A stretch of DNA of 64,000 nt from Streptomyces sp. NBC_01463. Lineage in GTDB: Bacteria; Actinomycetota; Actinomycetes; Streptomycetales; Streptomycetaceae. Positions within the stretch are counted from its first letter, which is position 1. Each line of letters begins with the position of its first letter. Positions 26,644 to 34,776 of the stretch are shown here, one piece after another. The translations under genes and the position numbers were made by a program. The stretch spans positions 5,890,001 to 5,954,000 of the forward strand of contig CP109468.1 in assembly GCA_036227345.1 (NCBI GenBank), in the 5' to 3' direction. Under the pieces are notes generated by a model. The model did not search any database. It was not told where the DNA came from and saw only the letters and a program-made list of their open reading frames with translations.

Positions 26644-27905
26644 GCCCACGCGAGGTGCTCCCGGTTGTGCGCGATCAGCTTGTCGGTGAGCGCCTCGGCG
26701 TACTCGAACTGGCCGATCAGGGGGTGTGCGAGCAGCGCCTTGAACACCCGGTCGCGGCCGCCGCGCAGCGCGGCCTCCAGCGCCAGGTCCTCGTACGCCG
26801 TCACGTTCGCGATCAGACCGGCGTACAGCGGGTCCAGCTCCGGCACGGCCAGCGGCGTCGCACCGGTCCCGTCGACCCTCGCCTGCACCTCGATCACCGC
26901 GTCGTCCGGCAGGAACGGCAGCGTCCCCTTGTTGTACGTGTTGACCACCTGGTGCGTGGAGCCGGCACCGCCCAGCAGCGAGGCCGCCAGGTCGACGGCC
27001 GCCTCGGAGTAGAAGGCGCCGCCGCGCTTGGCGAGCAGTGCGGGTTTCTCGTCCAGTGCCGGGTCGCCGTACATGGCGAGGAGTTCCTTCTCCATCGCGG
27101 CGACCTCGGCGGCCCGGGAGGGCTTGGTGCCGAGCTCGCGCACGACCTCGTCGTGCGCGTAGAAGTAGCGCAGGTAGTAGGACGGGACGACGCCGAGCCG
27201 GTCGACGATCTGCCGCGGCATGTGGAGGTCGTCGGCGAGGGCGTCGCCGTGTTCGGCGATCAGGCGGGGCAGGACGTTCTCGCCGTCGGGGCCGCCCAGA
27301 CGCACTCCGAGTTCCCATGTCAGGTGGTTGAGGCCGACGTGGTCGAGGTGGATCTCACCCGGTGTGACGTCCAGCAGCCGGGCGAACTTGCGCTGGAAGC
27401 CGATCGCCACGTTGCACAGGCCGACGGCCTTGTGGCCGGCCTGGAGCAGGGCGCGGGTGACGATGCCGACCGGGTTGGTGAAGTCGATGATCCACGCGTC
27501 CGGGTTGGCGCGGCGGACGCGTTCGGCGATGTCCAGGACGACGGGGACGGTGCGCAGGGCCTTGGCGAGGCCGCCGGCGCCGGTGGTCTCCTGGCCGATG
27601 CAGCCGCACTCCAGCGGCCACGTCTCGTCCTGGTTGCGGGCGGCCTGGCCGCCCACGCGCAGCTGGAGCAGGACCGCGTCGGCGTCCGCGACGCCCGCGT
27701 CGACGTCCGAGGTGGTGACGATCCGGCCGGGGTGGCCCTGCCTGGCGAAGATCCGCCGCGCGAGCCCTCCGACCAGGTCCAGCCGGTCGGCCGCCGGATC
27801 GACGAGCACCAGCTCCTCGATCGGCAGGGTGTCCCGCAGCCGCGCGAATCCGTCGATCAGTTCAGGTGTGTAGGTGGACCCGCCACCCACTACAGCGAGC
27901 TTCAT
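26640..27905 (-). CDS. csnH: Family 4 glycoside hydrolase, 6-phospho-beta-glucosidase type (CsnH)
   Basis: A 421-residue NAD- and metal-dependent glycosidase. The N-terminal Rossmann motif is LAVVGGGSTYTPELI (3-17). GH4 signatures follow: CNVAIGFQRKF with the metal-binding Cys, LDHVGLNHLTW with the metal His, and YYLRYFYAHDEVV. It should cleave imported glucosamine oligosaccharides in the cytosol; family members use a redox-elimination mechanism and often act on 6-phosphorylated substrates. ATG 27905 follows the csnG stop by 3 nt; a TTG one codon earlier is less likely. It is coupled to csnK. Confidence 0.9.
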   Translation of the reverse strand: MKLAVVGGGSTYTPELIDGFARLRDTLPIEELVLVDPAADRLDLVGGLARRIFARQGHPGRIVTTSDVDAGVADADAVLLQLRVGGQAARNQDETWPLECGCIGQETTGAGGLAKALRTVPVVLDIAERVRRANPDAWIIDFTNPVGIVTRALLQAGHKAVGLCNVAIGFQRKFARLLDVTPGEIHLDHVGLNHLTWELGVRLGGPDGENVLPRLIAEHGDALADDLHMPRQIVDRLGVVPSYYLRYFYAHDEVVRELGTKPSRAAEVAAMEKELLAMYGDPALDEKPALLAKRGGAFYSEAAVDLAASLLGGAGSTHQVVNTYNKGTLPFLPDDAVIEVQARVDGTGATPLAVPELDPLYAGLIANVTAYEDLALEAALRGGRDRVFKALLAHPLIGQFEYAEALTDKLIAHNREHLAWA

Positions 27906-27908
27906 CAA

Positions 27909-28820
27909 TCAGCCCTTTACTCCGGTCAGTGTGACGCCCTCGACAAAGGCCTTCTGTGCGAAGAAGAAGACGACGATCACAGGGGCCATGACCAGAACGG
28001 TCGCGGCCATGGTCAGGTTCCAGTCGGTGTGGTGCGCGCCCTTGAAGGACTCCAGTCCGTAACTCAGCGTCCAGGCACCCGGGTTCTCGGAGGCGTAGAT
28101 CTGCGGCCCGAAGTAGTCGTTCCAGGCGTAGAAGAACTGGAAGAGGGCGACGGCCGCGATGCCGGGCTTGGCCATCGGGATCACGACGCGCATCAGGGTG
28201 CGGAACTCCCCGCAGCCGTCGACCTTCGCCGCGTCGAGGTACTCGTTGGGGATGGTCAGCAGGAACTGCCGCAGCAGGAAGATGGAGAACGCGTCGCCGA
28301 ACGCCATCGGGATGATCAGCGGCCACAGCGTGCCGGACATGTCCAGCTGCTTGGCCCAGAACAGGTACATCGGGATGACGACGACCTGCGGCGGCAGCAT
28401 CATCATCGAGATGACGAGCATCAGCGACAGATGCCGGCCGCGGAAGCGGAACTTGGCGAGCGCGTACGCCACGGGCAGCGAGGACACGACCGTGAGGACG
28501 GTGCCCAGGCCCGCGTACAGCAGGGTGTTCCGCCACCAGGTCAGGAACCCCGGGGTGTCGAACACCTCCTTGTAGTTGCTCCACTCGAAGGGGTGCGGCC
28601 ACAGGTCACGGGTCAGGGCCTGCTGGTCGCTCATCAGCGAGGTGAGGAGGAGGAAGACGAACGGCAGCACGAAGAAGAGCGCGGCCGCGACGCCGAGCGA
28701 GTGCACACCGATCCAGTGCAGCAGCGCCTTGCGGCGTGCCACGCGCTCGGCCGGGGTGACGGGGTCACTCACCGGGCCCGCGGCCTTCGGGGTGTCGAGA
28801 ACCTGCGCCACGTCACTCAC
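27909..28820 (-). CDS. csnG: ABC sugar transporter permease, MalG type (CsnG)
   Basis: A 303-residue permease with six membrane helices. The conserved cytoplasmic EAA loop is YLDAAKVDGCGEFRTLMRVVIPMAKPGI, which contacts the ATPase. The N-terminal 45 residues are cytoplasmic and polar. No ATPase gene is present in the operon; streptomycete sugar importers of this class share the multitask ATPase MsiK encoded elsewhere. The GTG start at 28820 overlaps the csnF stop by 8 bp. Confidence 0.9.
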   Translation of the reverse strand: MSDVAQVLDTPKAAGPVSDPVTPAERVARRKALLHWIGVHSLGVAAALFFVLPFVFLLLTSLMSDQQALTRDLWPHPFEWSNYKEVFDTPGFLTWWRNTLLYAGLGTVLTVVSSLPVAYALAKFRFRGRHLSLMLVISMMMLPPQVVVIPMYLFWAKQLDMSGTLWPLIIPMAFGDAFSIFLLRQFLLTIPNEYLDAAKVDGCGEFRTLMRVVIPMAKPGIAAVALFQFFYAWNDYFGPQIYASENPGAWTLSYGLESFKGAHHTDWNLTMAATVLVMAPVIVVFFFAQKAFVEGVTLTGVKG

Positions 28821-29754
28821 CTGCCTGGATCAGTCCGCTGCGGCGCCGCATCAACAGTGCGGTGAACGCCATGGCGAGGACGAAGAGAACGAGCGCGACC
28901 ACACAGGCCGAGCCGTAGTCGAAGCGCTGGAAACCGAGGTTGTAGACCAGCTGCGGAAGCGTCAGTGTCGACTTGTCGGGATAGCCGGGCTCGAACTGCT
29001 GCCCCGAGCCGCCCATCACACCGGACGCGACCTTCCCGGCCACGAGCGGCTGGGTGTAGTACTGCATCGTCTGGATGATGCCGGTGACCACGGCGAACAT
29101 GATGATCGGCGAGATGTTCGGCAGCGTCACGAAGCGGAACCGCTGGTACGCGGACGCCCCGTCCAGCTCCGCCGCCTCGTACTGCTCCTTCGGTACGTCG
29201 AGGAGCGCGGCCATGAAGATCACCATCAGGTCGCCCACCCCCCACACCGCGAGGGCCGTCAGCGCCGGCTTGGACCAGGTGGCGTCGGTGAACCAGCCCG
29301 GGGTCGGCAGCCCGAGATCGCCGAGGATCGAGTTGACCGGTCCGGTACCCGGGTTGAGGAGGAAGACGAAGCCCAGGGTCGCGGCGACCGGCGGGGCCAG
29401 GTACGGCAGGTAGAAGAGCGTCCGGAAGACCCCGGTGCCCGTCTTGATCTTGGTGATCAGCAGGCCGACGCCGAGTCCGAAGACCACCCGGCAGGTCACC
29501 ATGACCACGACCAGCCACAGCGTGTTGCGCAGGGCGGGCCAGAACAGCGGGTAGTCGTTGAAGACGAACGACCAGTTCTTCAGCCCGCTGAACTCGGGGG
29601 CCGAGAAGCCGTCGTAGCTGGTGAAGGAGAAGTAGAGCGTGGAGATCAGCGGGTAGGCGAAGAAGACGCAGAACCCGATCAGCCACGGCGACATGAAGGC
29701 CGCCGTCCGGAGCGCCGAGCGGCGGCGCTTCGAACGGAGTGTGTACGTGCTCAT
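28813..29754 (-). CDS. csnF: ABC sugar transporter permease, MalF type (CsnF)
   Basis: A 313-residue permease, N-terminus MSTYTLRSKRRRSALR, then six helices beginning AAFMSPWLIGFCVFFAYPL. The EAA loop is YEAAELDGASAYQRFRFVTLPNISP. It forms the channel with CsnG for glucosamine oligosaccharides delivered by CsnE. The gene starts 10 bp after csnE and overlaps csnG by 8 bp, so the three are cotranscribed. Confidence 0.9.
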   Translation of the reverse strand: MSTYTLRSKRRRSALRTAAFMSPWLIGFCVFFAYPLISTLYFSFTSYDGFSAPEFSGLKNWSFVFNDYPLFWPALRNTLWLVVVMVTCRVVFGLGVGLLITKIKTGTGVFRTLFYLPYLAPPVAATLGFVFLLNPGTGPVNSILGDLGLPTPGWFTDATWSKPALTALAVWGVGDLMVIFMAALLDVPKEQYEAAELDGASAYQRFRFVTLPNISPIIMFAVVTGIIQTMQYYTQPLVAGKVASGVMGGSGQQFEPGYPDKSTLTLPQLVYNLGFQRFDYGSACVVALVLFVLAMAFTALLMRRRSGLIQAGE

Positions 29755-29764
29755 CGCGTCGGCT

Positions 29765-31102
29765 CTACTTCGCCTGGTCGATCGCCGCGTCGATCTCCTT
29801 GGCGGTCTTCTCCAGGCCCGCCTTGAGGTCCTTCTGCGTGCCCTTCTCGACGTCGAAGCCGAGGTTCTGCAGGGACGTCAGGTACGCGCCGCCGTTGACC
29901 GAGGGCGGGGTGGTGGTGGACTGCGGGTTGGCCGCGATGTCCAGGAAGGTCTTGAAGCGCGGGTCGTACTTCAGCTTCGGCGACTTCAGCGCGGCGAGCG
30001 TGGACGGCACGTTGTGGATGGCGTTGGCGAAGTTCACGACCGCGTCGGTGTCGGTCGTCATGAACTTCACCAGCTCCCACGCCGCGTTCTGCTTGGTCGA
30101 GGTGGCGGCGATGCCGGCGATGGTGCCGGTCAGATAGCCCTTGCCGTAGGTGTCGGCCTCGTTGTCGGCGACGGGCATCGGGGCCACGCCGATCTCGAAC
30201 TTCGGCTTGGCCTCCTCGGCCATGCCGAGCCGCCACTCGCCGTCCAGCTGCATGGCCACCTGGCCGGTGTGGAACGGGTGCTTGGCGCCCCACTCGTCAC
30301 CGAAGCCGGTACGGAACTTCTCCAGCTTCCGGTAGCCGCCGAGCGAGTCCACCATCTTCTTCTGGGTGGTGAGCATGTCGGCGAAGGCCGGGTCCTTGGC
30401 GATGTTCGACTTGCCGTCCGCGTCGAAGTACGTCGGGTTCCAGCCACCGAGGTAGTGCTCGGTCGTCGACTCGTAGCCGTGGTAGTTCGGCATGAAGCCG
30501 AGCTGCTCGTACGAGTCGCCCTTGGTCTTCGTCAGCTTCTTCGCGTCGGCGGCGAACTCGGTCCAGGTCTTCGGCGGCGCGGTGATGCCGGCGGCCTCGA
30601 ACGCGTCCTTGTTGTAGTAGAGGCCGTACGCGTCGCCGAGCAGCGGCACCGTGCAGCGCACCCCGTCGAACTGCGTGTACTCGTTCATGGCCTTCGGGAA
30701 GGTCGCGGCCGCGTCGATCCCGTCCTTCTTCAGGAAGGGGTTGAGGTCGACGAAGGCCTTCGACTTGCAGAACTTGCCCACGTTGTTCGTGGTGAACGAC
30801 GACACGACGTCCGGAGCCTTGGAACCGCCCGCGCGCAGCGCCTGGTTGATCTTGTCGTCGGTCATGTTGCCGACGACCTTCACGTGGATGTTCGGGTGCG
30901 CCTTCTGGAAGGCGTCGATCGTGTCCTGAATGCCCTTGACCTCACCCGGAGCACTCCAGCCGTGCCAGAAGTTGATGGTCGTCTCCTTGGACGCGTCATC
31001 ACTGGCACCGGAGCTGCTCTGCCCGGTACAGGCGGAGGCGAACAGGGCTATCGCGGCGGTCGCGGCGAGCGCGACGGCCGGCTTCCGGCGGTTTCCGGAC
31101 AT
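29765..31102 (-). CDS. csnE: Sugar-binding lipoprotein of ABC transporter (CsnE)
   Basis: A 445-residue family 1 solute-binding protein. It has a lipoprotein signal: basic N-terminus (GNRRKP), hydrophobic core and lipobox ASAC with C25 as the lipidated residue, followed by a Ser/Gly/Asp linker. The mature part starts TINFWHGWSAPGEVKGIQDTI and contains the hinge and binding motifs of oligosaccharide binders (FHTGQVAMQLDGEWRLG). It captures glucosamine oligosaccharides outside the cell for CsnFG. It lies 82 bp downstream of csnR, which is enough for a separate processing site or weak promoter, though I see no hairpin there. Confidence 0.9.
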   Translation of the reverse strand: MSGNRRKPAVALAATAAIALFASACTGQSSSGASDDASKETTINFWHGWSAPGEVKGIQDTIDAFQKAHPNIHVKVVGNMTDDKINQALRAGGSKAPDVVSSFTTNNVGKFCKSKAFVDLNPFLKKDGIDAAATFPKAMNEYTQFDGVRCTVPLLGDAYGLYYNKDAFEAAGITAPPKTWTEFAADAKKLTKTKGDSYEQLGFMPNYHGYESTTEHYLGGWNPTYFDADGKSNIAKDPAFADMLTTQKKMVDSLGGYRKLEKFRTGFGDEWGAKHPFHTGQVAMQLDGEWRLGMAEEAKPKFEIGVAPMPVADNEADTYGKGYLTGTIAGIAATSTKQNAAWELVKFMTTDTDAVVNFANAIHNVPSTLAALKSPKLKYDPRFKTFLDIAANPQSTTTPPSVNGGAYLTSLQNLGFDVEKGTQKDLKAGLEKTAKEIDAAIDQAK

Positions 31103-31184
31103 GGTGGTGTCTCCCGATGAAGGGTTGGGACGGGGAAGGGGGTGTGGGGCGTGGAGCGTGGGGGCGTACGGAAGGTGTGCGGGA

Positions 31185-32414
31185 TCAGCGCGAGGTGTCG
31201 AACACTTCGTCGCGCGTGGTGGCGAGCGCGCTCTCCAGCGCGCCGCGCAGGACGGGGCGGTGGGTCACCTCGCCGGTGATCAGCCGGGGCCGGGACGCGG
31301 CCAGCTCGGCGAGTTCGGCGGCCACCCGGCCGCGCAGCGGTTCCCCGCCGCGCGAGATCAGCTCGCCGGACAGCACGACGACCTCGGGGTCGAGGACGGC
31401 GACCATGGACGCGAGACCGGTGGCCAGACCGGTGGCGAACAGATCGAGCAGCCGGGCGTACGGCCCGCCCTCGCCCTCCGCGGCGGCCGCGGCCGCCCGG
31501 CCGATCAGCTCGGCCGCGGTCTCGTGATGGGTGCCCAGGCCGCGCACCGCCTCGTCGTCGATGCCGAGCTCACGGGCCAGCCGGGCGAGCACCTGGGCGC
31601 CGGCCAGCTCCTGGAAGCCGCCCGCGTTCGCCTTGGTGACCTGGCGGACCAGCGGAGCCCCGGGCACCGGCAGGAAGCCGACCTCGCCGGCGCCGCCGGT
31701 GAAGCCGCGGTGCAGCCGGCCGTTGATGACGAGGGCGGCGCCGAGGCCCTCCTCGTTCCACAGGAGCACGAAGTCGTCGTGTCCCCGGGCCGCGCCGAGC
31801 CGCTGTTCGGCCACCGCGACCAGGTTCACGTCGTTCTCGTACTCCACCGGCATCGGCAGGAAGGCCGCCAGCTCGTCCAGCAGCGTGGGGGAGTGCCAGC
31901 CGGGCAGGTGGGAGGCGTACCGCAGCCGGCCCGTGCCCGGGTCGAAGGCGCCCGGCGTGCCGATGACGACGCGGTGCACGTCGGACCGGGTCAGCCCGGC
32001 CGCCTTGACCGCGCCGTCCAGCGCGTCCGCCACCTGCCGCACCACGCTGTCGGCGCGCCGCCCCGGGGTCCGCAGCTCGAACTCCCCGACCGTCTCGCCC
32101 GTCACATCGGCGACGGCGGCGACGATCCGCTGGGCGTTCACATCGAGCCCCGCGACATGCGCGGCCGAGGCGTTGACGGCGTACAGCTGCGCGTTGGGCC
32201 CCGGCCGCCCGGCCGCGGTCCCGGTGGCCACGACCAGCCCGGCCGCCTCCAGCCGGGCCAGCAACTGGGAGGCGGTGGGCTTGGACAGCCCCGTCAGCTT
32301 CCCGATCCTGGTCCGCGACAGGGGGCCGTGCTCCAGCAGCAGATCGAGGGCGGCGCGGTCGTTCATGGCGCGCAGAACGCGGGGGGTACCCGGCGTGGTT
32401 CCGGCCATGGTCAC
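31185..32414 (-). CDS. csnR: ROK family transcriptional repressor CsnR
   Basis: A 409-residue ROK protein. The N-terminal winged helix (about 8-75) has SRTRIGKLTGLSKPTASQLLARLEAAGLV as HTH. The ROK sugar-sensing domain (about 95-400) includes HVAGLDVNAQRIVAAVADVTG and the FVLLWNEEGLGAALVINGRLHRGFTGGAGEVGFLPV block. The usual zinc CxCGxxGC motif of ROK kinases is absent, so it is probably a pure repressor. GTG 32414 is favoured by AGG 4-6 nt upstream; ATG 32408 is the alternative. A perfect palindrome lies 17 bp upstream of the start. In Streptomyces CsnR represses this operon and chitosanase genes until glucosamine oligosaccharides are present. Confidence 0.88.
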   Translation of the reverse strand: MTMAGTTPGTPRVLRAMNDRAALDLLLEHGPLSRTRIGKLTGLSKPTASQLLARLEAAGLVVATGTAAGRPGPNAQLYAVNASAAHVAGLDVNAQRIVAAVADVTGETVGEFELRTPGRRADSVVRQVADALDGAVKAAGLTRSDVHRVVIGTPGAFDPGTGRLRYASHLPGWHSPTLLDELAAFLPMPVEYENDVNLVAVAEQRLGAARGHDDFVLLWNEEGLGAALVINGRLHRGFTGGAGEVGFLPVPGAPLVRQVTKANAGGFQELAGAQVLARLARELGIDDEAVRGLGTHHETAAELIGRAAAAAAEGEGGPYARLLDLFATGLATGLASMVAVLDPEVVVLSGELISRGGEPLRGRVAAELAELAASRPRLITGEVTHRPVLRGALESALATTRDEVFDTSR

Positions 32415-32430
32415 TGCACCTGCCCTCTGT

Positions 32431-32445
32431 TAGGAAACTTTCCTA
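32431..32445 (-). promoter_or_regulatory. CsnR operator
   Basis: TAGGAAACTTTCCTA is a perfect 15-bp palindrome centred on C32438, between the csnR promoter and start codon. It fits ROK-type operators (A/T-rich core with GGAAA/TTTCC arms). Confidence 0.8.
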
Positions 32446-32457
32446 TTCGGTGAGAGG

Positions 32458-32487
32458 ACCGTAGGGCGCACGTCACCGGGGCGTCAA
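32458..32487 (-). promoter_or_regulatory. Promoter of the csn operon
   Basis: Read leftward: -35 TTGACG (32487-32482), 18-bp spacer, -10 TACGGT (32463-32458), close to the HrdB pattern. Predicted transcription starts near 32451, only a few bases before the operator, so a bound repressor would block elongation or clearance. Confidence 0.7.
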
Positions 32488-32646
32488 TGGCCCGCACCGC
32501 GGTGGCAACCAAAGCGTTACCTGGGTGGCGCCGTCGGCGCGGGGCGGTGCGGCGGCTCACCCCGGACCCCCTGTGCGCATACGTTCCCAACAGGGCTTCG
32601 GGTGAACCGAGTTGGCCGGGATCCATCGGAGGCGGGCCGACGGGAA

Positions 32647-32693
32647 ACGGCTGAGGGGCACCCCGCGAACCTCGCGGGGTGCCCCTCAGCCGT
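32647..32693 (-). terminator. Terminator of the mechanosensitive channel gene
   Basis: A perfect 22-bp stem (32647-32668 with 32672-32693) and a 3-nt ACC loop, 17 bp after the channel gene stop. The longest perfect hairpin in the window. Confidence 0.9.
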
Positions 32694-32709
32694 GCGTATG
32701 TGCGGGGGC

Positions 32710-33780
32710 CTACTTCGTGATGTTCGGCGTGGACGGCGGGATCGGCGTCGCCGCCAGCGACTGGGGCGAGGTGGCCGAGGCGTACGCCGAGGGAGCGGCC
32801 ATCGCGGCCGTCGGGTCGGCGGCCGATGGCTCGTCCGGCTGGGCGGGGATGCCGCCGACCATCCGGATGCCCGCCTCGTCGAAGGCGCGCTTGATGCGCC
32901 AGCGCAGCTCGCGCTCCACGCCCAGCGCCTTGCCCGGCATCGTCTTCGCGGTCACCCGGACCGTCATCGAGTCCAGCAGCACCGAGTCCAGGCCCAGGAT
33001 CTCCACCGGTCCCCACAGGCGCTCGGTCCACGGGTCGTCCTTGGCCATCAGCTGGGCGGCCTCGGTGATCACCGTACGGACCCGGTCGAGGTCCTCGGAG
33101 GGGCGGACCTGGACGTCGACGCCGGCGGTGGACCAGCCCTGGCTGAGGTTGCCGATCCGCTTCACCTCGCCGTTGCGGACGTACCAGATCTCGCCGTTGT
33201 CGCCGCGCAGCTTGGTGACGCGCAGGCCGACCTCGATGACCTCGCCGGAGGCGACGCCCGCGTCGATGGTGTCGCCGACGCCGTACTGGTCCTCCAGGAT
33301 CATGAAGACACCGGACAGGAAGTCGGTGACCAGGTTGCGCGCACCGAAGCCGAGCGCCACCCCGGCGACACCCGCGGAGGCCAGCAGAGGGGCCAGGTTG
33401 ATCTGGAACGCGCCCAGGATCATCAGGGCGGCGGTGCCGAGGATCAGGAACGAGGCCACCGAACGGAGCACCGAACCGATCGCCTCCGATCGCTGCCGGC
33501 GCCGCTCCGCGTTGACCAGCAGACCGCCGAGCGCGGTGCCCTCCACCGCCTGGGCGCTGCGGTTCATGCGCTCTATCAGCTTGGTCAGGGCACGGCGGAC
33601 CGCGATGCGCAACGCGATCGCGATGGCGGCGATGAGCACGATCCGCAGACCGGTGTTCAGCCAGGTGGACCAGTTCTCCTCCACCCAGCCCGCGGCGTTG
33701 CCGGCCTGCTTCGCGGCTTCGTCCAGCGAGCCACCGGGCCCGGGTGACGGTGCTGCGGCCAACAGGGCGGACAGGGACAC
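32710..33780 (-). CDS. MscS family mechanosensitive ion channel
   Basis: A 356-residue membrane protein. Helices lie near 34-55 (WLNTGLRIVLIAAIAIAL), 90-110 and 112-140; the last is the pore-lining segment LLASAGVAGVALGFGARNLVTDFLSG with alternating Ala/Gly as in MscS TM3. The beta domain (QYGVGDTIDAGVASGEVIEV) and C-terminal cytoplasmic domain follow. The last 40 residues are Pro/Ala/Ser-rich. Such channels open under hypo-osmotic membrane tension. GTG 33780 has GGAGG 8 nt upstream; the long open frame further upstream overlaps the divergent HNH gene and was rejected. Confidence 0.92.
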   Translation of the reverse strand: MSLSALLAAAPSPGPGGSLDEAAKQAGNAAGWVEENWSTWLNTGLRIVLIAAIAIALRIAVRRALTKLIERMNRSAQAVEGTALGGLLVNAERRRQRSEAIGSVLRSVASFLILGTAALMILGAFQINLAPLLASAGVAGVALGFGARNLVTDFLSGVFMILEDQYGVGDTIDAGVASGEVIEVGLRVTKLRGDNGEIWYVRNGEVKRIGNLSQGWSTAGVDVQVRPSEDLDRVRTVITEAAQLMAKDDPWTERLWGPVEILGLDSVLLDSMTVRVTAKTMPGKALGVERELRWRIKRAFDEAGIRMVGGIPAQPDEPSAADPTAAMAAPSAYASATSPQSLAATPIPPSTPNITK

Positions 33781-34156
33781 GGCGAAACCTCCAGTTGGGC
33801 GAGCGCTGAACAACCACACTAACGGGGCATCCGGAATGCTCCGTTGCCGTGATCGAGGGGAGAGACGCGTCTCACCCGGGGATATGGAAGAGGTAAAGAA
33901 CCCGTCCGGCGGTACCGGCCGTGACCGGGTGCGCGGCCTCCCTGTGGCCGATCGCACATCCGGGCACGGGCGCGGCGGCAGGGCCCCGAAGCGCCTGATC
34001 CGGCGTGTCCCGCAGTACGGGCGGCAGGACCCGGAAGGAAAATCCTTCCGGCCCGTTACCCGGACGTGGTGGCGCTTCGACCAGGCCGGAGGGGAGACTG
34101 AGATCGGATCGTCCCGGCGCGAGCCACGCGCCGCCGGCGTACAAGGAGGCGTCCAC
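33781..34156. other. Divergent intergenic region with leader hairpin
   Basis: 376 bp between the channel gene and the HNH gene. It holds a 12-bp palindrome GAGACGCGTCTC (33862-33873) and, in the probable HNH leader, a hairpin CCGGAAGGA-AAA-TCCTTCCGG (34031-34051). The region is less biased in codon positions than its neighbours, and I see no gene. Confidence 0.55.
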
Positions 34157-34693
34157 GTGCCGCATGTCCTGGTTCTCAACGCGTCGTACGAGCCGCTCGG
34201 CGTCGTACCGCTCCGCCGCGCGCTCGTCCTCGTCCTCGAGAACAAGGCCATCTGCCTCGAGGAGTCCGGCGCCTTCATGCACAGTGCCACCCGTGCCGTC
34301 CCGGCGCCCAGCGTCGTCCGGCTGAAGCGGTTCGTCCGCGTTCCCTACCGGGGGCCCGTCCCGCTGACCCGCCGGGCGCTCTTCGCCAGGGACGGCGGGC
34401 GCTGCATGTACTGCGGCGCCGCCGCGACCAGCGTCGACCACGTCATTCCGCGCAGCCGCGGCGGACAGCACGCCTGGGACAACGTGGTGGCGGCTTGCCG
34501 CCGCTGCAACCACGTCAAGGCCGACCGCCACCTTCCCGAGCTCGGCTGGCGGCTCCATCAGCAGCCGGCCCCGCCGACCGGCCTGGCCTGGCGGATCATC
34601 GGCACGGGACACCGCGACCCGCGCTGGCTGCCCTACTTGCAACCGTTCGGCGCGGACGACGCGATGGCCCGGATCGACGGCATCTCCGCCTGA
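34157..34693 (+). CDS. HNH endonuclease
   Basis: A 178-residue protein of the actinobacterial HNH family. The treble-clef nuclease domain has zinc cysteines C83/C86 and C114/C117, the catalytic histidine in VDHVIPRSRGG (H95) and N109 in WDNVV. The N-terminal 70 residues (VLVLNASYEPLGVVPLRRAL) are a conserved beta module found in this family. GTG 34157 has a strong AAGGAGG 7 nt upstream. Targets are unknown; these stand-alone proteins are widespread in actinobacteria and may serve in DNA repair rather than defence. Confidence 0.9.
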   Translation: MPHVLVLNASYEPLGVVPLRRALVLVLENKAICLEESGAFMHSATRAVPAPSVVRLKRFVRVPYRGPVPLTRRALFARDGGRCMYCGAAATSVDHVIPRSRGGQHAWDNVVAACRRCNHVKADRHLPELGWRLHQQPAPPTGLAWRIIGTGHRDPRWLPYLQPFGADDAMARIDGISA

Positions 34694-34736
34694 CGGTCCG
34701 GGCCTCTGCCGTCCTGAGGGCCGCCGCGAAAGGGGT

Positions 34737-34769
34737 ACGGAACGTCGCCGCGAGTGTGCGGTGTTCCGT
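34737..34769. terminator. Convergent two-step hairpin
   Basis: ACGGAAC / GTTCCGT stem with an inner CCGC / GCGG stem, between the convergent HNH and GH84 genes; it could end either transcript. Confidence 0.45.
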
Positions 34770-34776
34770 CGCCCGG

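Noticed and set aside
33862..33873. Palindrome GAGACGCGTCTC in the HNH/channel intergenic region
   Set aside because: Single 12-bp occurrence without promoter context; noted in the intergenic entry but not called an operator.
33884..34156. N-terminal extension of the HNH protein from an ATG at 33884
   Set aside because: The extension is low-complexity Arg/Gly sequence, includes the leader hairpin, and the GTG at 34157 has a near-perfect AAGGAGG site and family-typical N-terminus.
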